From the NCBI GenBank assembly GCA_035512595.1, contig DATKDU010000124.1:1-11553 (forward strand): a DNA stretch of 11,553 nt, written 5' to 3'. The position numbers and the translations under genes are program-made. The stretch's first letter is position 1. Every line of letters begins with the position of its first letter. Shown piece by piece: positions 6,364 to 11,553 of the stretch. The notes beneath the pieces were generated by a model. That model did no database searches, was not told where the DNA came from, and saw nothing but the letters and a program-made list of their open reading frames with translations. The stretch comes from DATKDU01 sp035512595. Its GTDB lineage: Bacteria; Planctomycetota; Planctomycetia; Pirellulales; Pirellulaceae.

Positions 6364-8889
6364 CTACTGGTTTCGATTCGGCGGCAGGGCGCCGAGCAAG
6401 TGCCGCACGAAGAAGTCGGCCCGCCGCCGCGCTCCGTAAGGCGATTCGCCCACGCCGTGGCCGGCACCGGGGACAATGAGCAATTCAAAATCCTTGCCCG
6501 CTTTCACCAGGGCGTTCACCACCTGCATCGTCGAGGCCGGATCGACATTCCGGTCGAGCTCGCCGAAGGTGAGCAGCAGCTTGCCGCGGAGCTTGCCGGC
6601 GTGGGTGACGTTGGAGTTCTGTTCGTAGTGCGGCCCAATGGGGTAGCCCATCCACGCCTCGTTCCACCACATCTTGTCCATGCGATTATCGTGGCAGCCG
6701 CAGTCGGCCGCTGCCGCTTTGTAAAACTCGCCGTGGTGCAGCACGGCCCCCAGCGCGTTCTGCCCGCCGGCCGAGCCGCCGTAGACGCCGACGCGGGAGA
6801 GATCCATGTACGGTCGCCCCTCAGCCGCCGACTTCATCCAGGCGATCCGATCGGGAAAGCCGGCATCGGCCAGGTTCCGCCAGCAGACGTCGTGAAACGC
6901 CTTGCTCCGCCAGTTGGTTCCCATACCGTCGATCTGCACCACGATGAACCCCAGCTCGGCCAGTTCCTGCTGGCGGTAGTGGGAGCGAAACTCCTTCGGA
7001 ACAAACTGCCCTTGCGGCCCGGCATAAATGCTCTCGATCACCGGATACTTTTTGCTCGCATCGAAGTTGGTCGGCCGCCAGATCACGCCGTAAATATCGG
7101 TCTGGCCGTCGCGCCCCTTGGCGGCGAACCGCTCCGGTGTCTGCCAGCCGGTCTCCAGCAGCGCCTGACAGTCGCCCCGCTCCAGCTCGCAGAGCAGCCG
7201 CCCATCCTCGGCACTCCGCAGTTCGGTCACCGGCGGCTGATCGACCCGCGAATACGTGTCGAGGACGTATTTCCCGTCGGGGGAGAATTCGATGCGATGC
7301 GTTCCGTCCCCTTCGGTCAGCCGCACGAGGCCGCTGCCGTCGAAGTTGACCCGCACGTAGTGGATGTAGTACGGATCTTGCGCCGGGTCGATGCCGCTGA
7401 CGCGGAGCAAAAGTTGCCGCTGCTCTTCATCGACCCGCTCGACGCTGCGGACGATCCACGGACCGTGGGTGATGGCATTCTTCACCTCGCCCGTCATGCC
7501 GTCGATCAAGTAGAGATGATTCCAGCCGTCTCGCTCACTCATCCAGAGAATCTCGCCGGTATCGAGCTGCCGGATGAACTGCTTGTGGGCGTAATCAATG
7601 AACGTCGGGCTCTGCTCGTCGAGGATCGCCCTCACTTTGCCGTCCGCCGCATCCACCGCGATCAGCCGCAGCACCTGGTGCCCGCGCTGGTTGTACAGGA
7701 ACGTGAAGCGGCTCGAGTCGGCAGCCCAGCGAAAACCCTCGATGCTGTACGGGTTGGCAAACAGCTCATTGCTGAGAGCAATCTCCTTCCGACTTTCGAC
7801 GTCAAACAAGTGCGGCACGGGCACCGTTCGCGGATCGCCCGGCTTGGCATAGTCCAGCGTGATCAACCGCGGCTGAAGCTGATCGCGGGGGGACGACTCG
7901 ATCAGGTTGATCTTCCGCTCCTCGATTCGCTTTGTCCGCAGCGCCACCAGCCGCCTGCTGTCGGGCGACCAGTAGACGTTGGCAGAGTAGCCGTCGTCGG
8001 CAGTGCCGTCGGTCGAGATCGCGAATTCTTCTCCTCCAGCAGCCGGCCGAAGCCAGAGGTTGTTCTCTTTCACAAATGCCGTCGATTTGCCGTCAGGCGA
8101 TTGCGCTGGCGGCCGTCGGCGATCACCTCGCGACCGCTCGAAGCGCGGCGAATCGCGGCGGACGCGCTGCGAGCCGTCGATCACCACTTCGCGCGCGTCG
8201 GCCGTCGCTTCCAGAATCCCGCGGAGCGCTCCCCCCGCACCGACGAGCATCCAGACATGCCCTTCGTAGGTGTGCTGCTCGTGCCGGCCGCCGGCTTCGA
8301 TGCGGCCGTAACTGCGGCGCTGCCCTGCATCATCGCTCCAGAACAGCTCGACAGCTTCCGTGAGGCTATTCACGAACGTGAGCGTCACCTCCGCACCCGT
8401 CCGGCTGGAAGGCTGCGGCCGGTCGAGCCACCGGGGCCGTTCGGCAATGGCCTGGCCGCCGCTTTGGTCCTCCGCAAGCTCGTACGTCGCCAGCGAGCAA
8501 CTCAAGCGTTTGCCGCCGGCGGCGAACTCAAGCCGCTCACCCTTCTCGTCCAGCGACAACCGGTCGATCGGCAGGTCTTCCGCGCTCACGTCACGCCCCA
8601 GTGACCGGGTCAGCGCTGCCGCCAGCCGCGCGTGATCGAATGCCGGTTGCCGCTCTCCATGGGCCGCATCAACGAGCACGAACTGGTGCTCTCTCGGCCC
8701 CACCTCGAGGCGATACCACAACCGGCTGCTCCCGGGGAGCCACTGCGGCCGGACCTGACTGCGAAAGACCTTGTTCTGCGTCGTTTGCCGCAGGCGGGCC
8801 GCCCGCTGGTAATCGTCGGCAGTACCCTGGCCATGAGCAGCCGCGCTGAGGATCAGGAGGAGACCGATGACGAGGGCGAGGAGGGGCAT
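6364..8889 (-). CDS. secreted S9 (DPP IV-like) serine peptidase with a VHL-like domain
   Basis: This 841-aa protein starts with a signal peptide (about 1-20, MPLLALVIGLLLILSAAAHG), so it is exported. A VHL beta-like domain lies at about 166-238. A DPP IV N-terminal type beta-propeller follows (SPDGKSTAFVKENNLWL at about 264-280, several WSPDS/FSPDG blades). A C-terminal alpha/beta-hydrolase domain carries Ser706 in GGSAGG, Asp779 in GELDRNVDP and His811 in GAGHG; the spacings (73 and 32) resemble DPP IV. S9 enzymes cleave peptides, often after proline or alanine. The Asp-Trp-Val-Tyr-Glu-Glu type loop that binds the substrate N-terminus in true DPP IV is not seen; the equivalent stretch reads TADDGYSANVYWSPDS. 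Strict dipeptidyl activity is therefore doubtful. I chose ATG 8889 because the signal peptide begins there; the frame is open to 9000. It is monocistronic and convergent with the PKS operon. Confidence 0.9.
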   Translation of the reverse strand: MPLLALVIGLLLILSAAAHGQGTADDYQRAARLRQTTQNKVFRSQVRPQWLPGSSRLWYRLEVGPREHQFVLVDAAHGERQPAFDHARLAAALTRSLGRDVSAEDLPIDRLSLDEKGERLEFAAGGKRLSCSLATYELAEDQSGGQAIAERPRWLDRPQPSSRTGAEVTLTFVNSLTEAVELFWSDDAGQRRSYGRIEAGGRHEQHTYEGHVWMLVGAGGALRGILEATADAREVVIDGSQRVRRDSPRFERSRGDRRRPPAQSPDGKSTAFVKENNLWLRPAAGGEEFAISTDGTADDGYSANVYWSPDSRRLVALRTKRIEERKINLIESSPRDQLQPRLITLDYAKPGDPRTVPVPHLFDVESRKEIALSNELFANPYSIEGFRWAADSSRFTFLYNQRGHQVLRLIAVDAADGKVRAILDEQSPTFIDYAHKQFIRQLDTGEILWMSERDGWNHLYLIDGMTGEVKNAITHGPWIVRSVERVDEEQRQLLLRVSGIDPAQDPYYIHYVRVNFDGSGLVRLTEGDGTHRIEFSPDGKYVLDTYSRVDQPPVTELRSAEDGRLLCELERGDCQALLETGWQTPERFAAKGRDGQTDIYGVIWRPTNFDASKKYPVIESIYAGPQGQFVPKEFRSHYRQQELAELGFIVVQIDGMGTNWRSKAFHDVCWRNLADAGFPDRIAWMKSAAEGRPYMDLSRVGVYGGSAGGQNALGAVLHHGEFYKAAAADCGCHDNRMDKMWWNEAWMGYPIGPHYEQNSNVTHAGKLRGKLLLTFGELDRNVDPASTMQVVNALVKAGKDFELLIVPGAGHGVGESPYGARRRADFFVRHLLGALPPNRNQ
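8176..8394 (-). other. VHL beta-like domain inside the S9 peptidase
   Basis: Residues of about 166-238 of the peptidase align without gaps, over 40 positions, to residues 78-117 of human VHL (from memory). Asn174, Trp184, Gly189, Tyr194, Gly200, His206, Tyr208, Gly210, His211 and Trp213 match VHL Asn78, Trp88, Gly93, Tyr98, Gly104, His110, Tyr112, Gly114, His115 and Trp117. VHL Ser111 is Thr207. Trp88, Tyr98, Ser111, His115 and Trp117 form the hydroxyproline pocket in VHL, so the pocket appears to be kept. The domain lies before the propeller. Confidence 0.75.
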
Positions 8890-8972
8890 GTGCGTCTCGT
8901 TGACGGTTAGGAGGATTGGCAAGAAGCCCGACGTGGGATGATAAGCGATTTGAGCATTTTTATTTGGCGGAT

Positions 8973-9000
8973 ATTTTACGCTAAGTTCCGGCTGCACCAA
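8973..9000 (-). promoter_or_regulatory. candidate promoter of the S9 peptidase
   Basis: Reading the minus strand, TTGGTG (9000-8995) and TAAAAT (8978-8973) are 16 nt apart, in AT-rich DNA. The start of transcription would fall near 8966, leaving a leader of about 77 nt before the ATG at 8889. The -10 box matches consensus in five of six bases; the -35 box is weak. Confidence 0.3.
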
Positions 9001-9027
9001 CAGTTACAGAAACCACTATTTTTTCCT

Positions 9028-9324
9028 TTAATAAGTGCGTCCCTGGAGCCGTTCCGCTGAGCATTTGCATCTAAGTACTGGCATAATCGTCGTTTGCGTC
9101 AACGGTTGCCGTCGGCGGGCCGTCACCATGTTATAAGGCCCATCAGCGACTTTAGCCCCCCATGTGCTTATTTTGTACACCATTGCGGCCCACACGGTGG
9201 CTTGAGGGTCGCGCACGAAGGCAGCACGAGCCGCGTCATCCAAGGCCGCCGCCGAGCCCGACAGCAATCCTTGCTCCCCGCGCCAGGATTGGCAACCCAA
9301 TTGAGAAAGAACGGCCCGCCCCAC
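9028..9324 (-). CDS. doubtful small ORF, unknown product
   Basis: A 98-codon frame starts with GTG at 9324 and ends with TAA at 9028. The middle (DDAARAAFVRDPQATVWAAM, from about residue 29) looks protein-like in composition, but I recognise no domain, signal peptide or membrane segment. No Shine-Dalgarno precedes the GTG. A TTGACA/TATACA pair lies so close upstream that the transcript would start almost at the GTG, so it could be leaderless. It may equally be non-coding DNA or a remnant. Confidence 0.2.
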   Translation of the reverse strand: MGRAVLSQLGCQSWRGEQGLLSGSAAALDDAARAAFVRDPQATVWAAMVYKISTWGAKVADGPYNMVTARRRQPLTQTTIMPVLRCKCSAERLQGRTY

Positions 9325-9331
9325 AATGGAG

Positions 9332-9358
9332 TGTATACGTTCAGTATACTTCTGTCAA
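9332..9358 (-). promoter_or_regulatory. candidate sigma-70-type promoter, minus strand
   Basis: Reading the minus strand, a perfect TTGACA (9358-9353) and TATACA (9337-9332) are 15 nt apart, a little shorter than the optimal 17. Transcription would start near 9325. GTATAC words at 9333-9338 and 9344-9349 and a GTATA at 9359-9363 sit within or next to the promoter and could be operator sites. The only gene candidate directly downstream is the doubtful 98-codon ORF. Confidence 0.35.
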
Positions 9359-9404
9359 GTATAGGCCGACAAGCACCGTCCCCGGGGGGCAGTGGCCCAG
9401 AGCA

Positions 9405-9423
9405 TTGCTCCCGCCAGGAGCAA
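9405..9423 (-). terminator. hairpin after the cysteine-rich protein gene
   Basis: TTGCTCC (9405-9411) and GGAGCAA (9417-9423) form a perfect 7-bp stem with a 5-nt loop, 8 nt past the TAG of the cysteine-rich gene. No T-run follows on the minus strand, so termination is inferred only from position and stem strength. Confidence 0.4.
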
Positions 9424-9431
9424 GACCTTGA

Positions 9432-9935
9432 CTACCGTGGCTGCGAATGCGGCGTGGAAGGCAGCGGCGGAGCGGGGATCACCGGCTGCGGCAGGCCCGA
9501 AAGATCGACGCCGCGGTAATAGTAATAATCGTCAGCCGCGGGCGCCGAAACGGGAGAATGCTGCGCACCCTTGTCCGGCCCCGGCTTGCCCAGCGGGTGG
9601 GGAATGCACCTGGTCACGCACTCATAGCCGACGATGACCTCCTTCTTCACCAGCACCCGTTTGAACCGCACGCAGCCGCACTCCGGGCAAGACTCGCAGT
9701 GGCCGAACTTCGGCAGCACGTGGAGGCAGAAGGGGACCTCGCGACATTCATAGACCGTCTTCTTGATCGGCCTCTGCTCGGTGATCAGCTTGCACTCGTA
9801 GTCCTCGCAGGCGAGCCAGTAGTCCTTGGCGGGGGCTTGGACTGGCGGCGGAGCGAACGTGTCGTTGGCGCGCAACACGTACGTGCCGAGCAAGCCGACG
9901 ATGGTGGCGACGCAGAAGAGGATCGAGTAACGCAT
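9432..9935 (-). CDS. cysteine-rich exported protein of unknown function
   Basis: I do not recognise a named family for this 167-aa protein. Residues 1-23 form a hydrophobic signal peptide or membrane anchor (MRYSILFCVATIVGLLGTYV), with no lipobox. The body has ten cysteines at 43, 48, 64, 70, 80, 83, 86, 88, 106 and 110. They include a CxxCxxCxC cluster (80-88), suggesting several disulfides or a metal site. A basic strand-like segment FKRVLVKKEVIVGYEC follows. The C-terminal 50 residues are low-complexity and Pro-rich with a DDYYYY run (135-140). Similar small secreted cysteine-rich proteins are common in planctomycetes, whose wall proteins are often disulfide-rich; that link is inference. 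It lies 95 bp downstream of the porin on the same strand, across a strong inverted repeat. No clear ribosome binding site precedes the ATG at 9935. Confidence 0.7.
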   Translation of the reverse strand: MRYSILFCVATIVGLLGTYVLRANDTFAPPPVQAPAKDYWLACEDYECKLITEQRPIKKTVYECREVPFCLHVLPKFGHCESCPECGCVRFKRVLVKKEVIVGYECVTRCIPHPLGKPGPDKGAQHSPVSAPAADDYYYYRGVDLSGLPQPVIPAPPLPSTPHSQPR

Positions 9936-9969
9936 GGGAGTAGGAAAAGGCAGGGGGGACGAAGTTTCT

Positions 9970-10025
9970 TGTAGGACGGCCCTTCCGGGCGGTCCCCTGC
10001 GACGGCCCGGAAGGGCCGTCCTACA
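9970..10025. repeat. 21-bp perfect inverted repeat (REP-like palindrome)
   Basis: The arms at 9970-9990 and 10005-10025 are exact reverse complements around a 14-nt loop. Each arm also contains a nested small palindrome (GCCCTTCCGGGC type). The repeat starts 5 nt past the porin stop codon and lies 34 nt before the ATG of the cysteine-rich gene. GTAGGACGGCCC-type palindromes occur many times in planctomycete genomes as far as I recall, which suggests a mobile REP/RAYT-type element. As RNA it would be a very stable stem and could stop or protect the porin mRNA. There is no T-run on the minus strand after it. Confidence 0.75.
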
Positions 10026-10030
10026 GCGGA

Positions 10031-11553
10031 CTAAAAATCGTGGGCGAACCGGAAGCCCCAGCCGTGAATCCAGCCGTCGCCGGCGGGGAAGTTGGCAGTC
10101 GGCACGGTTGGCGCATCGCGGTAAGTATGGAAGTAATTGAACTGGATCTTCATGTTCGGGTTGAGGAACCAGTTGACGCCGTAGGTCATGTTGTGCAAGA
10201 CGCCCCCGTCGATCCCCTCGTCGTTCAAATCGAGGAAGTTGTACCGGGCGCCGACTTGCCAGGCTCCGCTGCCGTGGCAGCGGCAGCCGTCGGCATCGCG
10301 AACCAGGAAGTAATTCTCGAAGGGAATCACCCGGTCAAACGCCCCGGTCTTGCGGTTGTAGTTGTCGCTCTCGCCGGTGAGGAAATACATGAGCTGCATG
10401 TACCCGCCGTGATAGAAGAGCGTGTCCACGACAGGACCGACTCCAGCACCGGCGGCATTCGTCGCCCGGGCGTTGTGATGAAAGTCCATCAGGTATTCGC
10501 TTTGGAACGTCCACGGTCCGTTGACCGCCACCAGTTCGAGATTGAGCCACTGCATCTCGGTGCCCAGGACGTTCCCCGTGTCGGCCGGAACGGGCCAGCC
10601 GGATGCCAGACCGGCGCGGATGGCGTCCCGCGTACGATAGCGAATGCGGTCGTCGTAGGTCGTCGCCTGGCGGAAGGAGGCACCGACGTGCAAGAGACTG
10701 CGGCCGTTATCGACGTACCATGGCAGTGTTGTAATACGGGAGTTAAGCGTGTAGTCCCCGTCCGTCGCGTTGTAGCCAAAGACGCTGTTGGGCGTTTTGT
10801 ACAGGCCGATGTTCCAGGTCCCCCGTTCGTCGGCGTAGTTGTCGAACATCGAAATGCCCGGGGAGAAACCGTTGAACGACCCGCCGTAGAACGTGTCCTG
10901 GTTGTAGGAGCGTTCGATGAACGGCTGAAAGCGGCTGGAGACGAGGTGCTCAAAGCCGATCGCCTCCTTCTGGCTGCCGACGCGGATGTTGCCGACGACC
11001 GGCAGCTTGGTGAAGGTCCACCAGGCGTCGGTCACCGCGGGAACGCCGATGTCGGTCTGGGCCGTGCCCGGTCCAGTGCGAACGCGGGCCGCGTTGACGA
11101 AGTCGTATTCGAACGCCCAGTCGATCACCTCGTACATCGTGCCATCGATGCGAAAGCGGGCTCGGCGAAGATCGACGCCATTCTGGTAGGGGATGTTGAT
11201 GTTCTGCTGCACGCTCTGGTCGGCGCTGTACCACGACGAGTCGAACTGGTATCGGCCGCCGACGTGGACGCGGAAGTCCTTGTTCTTGGTTTCGATCTCC
11301 AGGCCGTTGCGCCAGCTCGCGCTCATCGACAGGTCGCTGCCGACGACGTAGCCTTCGTCGGCAGAATCAGCCGCTGCCGCGGCATCGCTGGGGCTGGGTT
11401 GCGCCAGCGCGTCGGTCGTGTAGAAATGGCTCGGACCGCTCTCCACGCCGGTCGCAGGGGCATCGTCACTGACCGGCAGCCGCCGCGACACCGTCTCGCG
11501 GAGCGCCTCGTTCTCTCGTTCCAGCGCCTCGATCCGCCGCTCCAGGTTGATGA
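10031..11553 (-). CDS. porin O/P family outer-membrane porin (5' end cut off by window)
   Basis: The visible 506 residues are open to the window edge; the true start lies outside. The N-terminal part (LERRIEALERENEALRE and onward) is a heptad-like coiled coil, as in planctomycete porins where it may anchor or trimerise the protein in the periplasm. A Ser/Ala/Pro-rich linker follows. Then comes a barrel of alternating strands rich in aromatic residues, beginning KDFRVHVGGRYQFDSSWY. The protein ends GWGFRFAHDF, with the terminal Phe typical of the outer-membrane assembly signal. The overall pattern fits the phosphate-selective porin O/P family (OprP/OprO-like), but phosphate selectivity cannot be claimed from sequence. 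A GTG at 11491 is inside the coiled coil and is not the start. The gene is followed by a strong inverted repeat and a cysteine-rich exported protein. Confidence 0.85.
   Translation of the reverse strand, partial: INLERRIEALERENEALRETVSRRLPVSDDAPATGVESGPSHFYTTDALAQPSPSDAAAAADSADEGYVVGSDLSMSASWRNGLEIETKNKDFRVHVGGRYQFDSSWYSADQSVQQNINIPYQNGVDLRRARFRIDGTMYEVIDWAFEYDFVNAARVRTGPGTAQTDIGVPAVTDAWWTFTKLPVVGNIRVGSQKEAIGFEHLVSSRFQPFIERSYNQDTFYGGSFNGFSPGISMFDNYADERGTWNIGLYKTPNSVFGYNATDGDYTLNSRITTLPWYVDNGRSLLHVGASFRQATTYDDRIRYRTRDAIRAGLASGWPVPADTGNVLGTEMQWLNLELVAVNGPWTFQSEYLMDFHHNARATNAAGAGVGPVVDTLFYHGGYMQLMYFLTGESDNYNRKTGAFDRVIPFENYFLVRDADGCRCHGSGAWQVGARYNFLDLNDEGIDGGVLHNMTYGVNWFLNPNMKIQFNYFHTYRDAPTVPTANFPAGDGWIHGWGFRFAHDF

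Larger units (their letters stand above)
8890..9431. other. 542-bp stretch with no confident gene
   Basis: The part next to the peptidase (about 8935-9035) is AT-rich and probably holds its promoter. The middle is GC-rich with weak coding character: one doubtful 98-codon minus-strand ORF and several plus-strand frames without recognisable domains. A 7-bp inverted repeat (CAATCCT 9265-9271 with AGGATTG 9285-9291) and a cluster of GTATAC-like words (9333, 9344, 9359) are the only other structures seen. No tRNA, CRISPR or insertion sequence is recognised. Confidence 0.5.

Noticed and set aside
6253..8604. 783-codon plus-strand frame antisense to the S9 peptidase
   Set aside because: It is a GC-rich shadow of the peptidase codons; no domain is recognisable while the minus strand shows signal peptide, propeller and catalytic triad.
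9360..9395. CCCCGGGG-centred sequence as an insertion-sequence end
   Set aside because: No transposase, matching terminal repeat or target duplication was found.
9447..9974. 175-codon plus-strand frame opposite the cysteine-rich gene
   Set aside because: It has Arg-rich shadow composition and no domain; the minus frame has a signal peptide and ordered cysteines.
10335..10953. Overlapping minus-strand frames inside the porin gene
   Set aside because: They are out-of-frame shadows; the porin frame is continuous and ends in a terminal Phe signal.

Overview
The window most likely comes from a high-GC planctomycete (Pirellulales-like). This is inferred from the gene content: a porin O/P-type outer-membrane porin with a coiled-coil N-terminus, a cysteine-rich secreted protein, a secreted S9 peptidase with a VHL-like domain, and a methyltransferase / FAD oxidoreductase / type III polyketide synthase operon of a kind seen in that phylum. 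No database search was possible.

Layout. Positions 94-2723 carry two minus-strand genes: an aldo/keto reductase and, upstream of it, a B12-binding radical SAM protein of the DUF4070 (hopanoid-methylase-like) type. A 208-bp divergent intergenic region separates them from a compact plus-strand operon (2932-5953). The operon encodes a SAM-dependent methyltransferase, a GGR-type FAD oxidoreductase and a type III PKS, joined by TTGA and ATGA stop/start overlaps. Between the PKS and the convergent S9 peptidase (5954-6363) lie strong hairpins and a broken fragment of a redoxin (AhpC/TSA-like) gene. The minus-strand S9 peptidase (6364-8889) carries an inserted VHL beta-like domain that keeps the hydroxyproline-pocket residues. 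A 542-bp poorly coding stretch follows (8890-9431), with candidate promoters and one doubtful small ORF. The window ends with a cysteine-rich exported protein (9432-9935), a 21-bp perfect inverted repeat resembling a REP element, and a porin (10031 to the window edge) whose 5' end is cut off.

How the genes may work together. The three-gene plus operon reads as a biosynthetic unit: the PKS builds an aromatic or pyrone polyketide, probably alkylresorcinol-like, from an acyl-CoA starter and malonyl-CoA; the flavoprotein oxidises or reduces it; the methyltransferase methylates it. The divergent radical SAM protein and the aldo/keto reductase could be further tailoring enzymes, but only their position supports this. 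The peptidase, cysteine-rich protein and porin look like separate cell-envelope functions.
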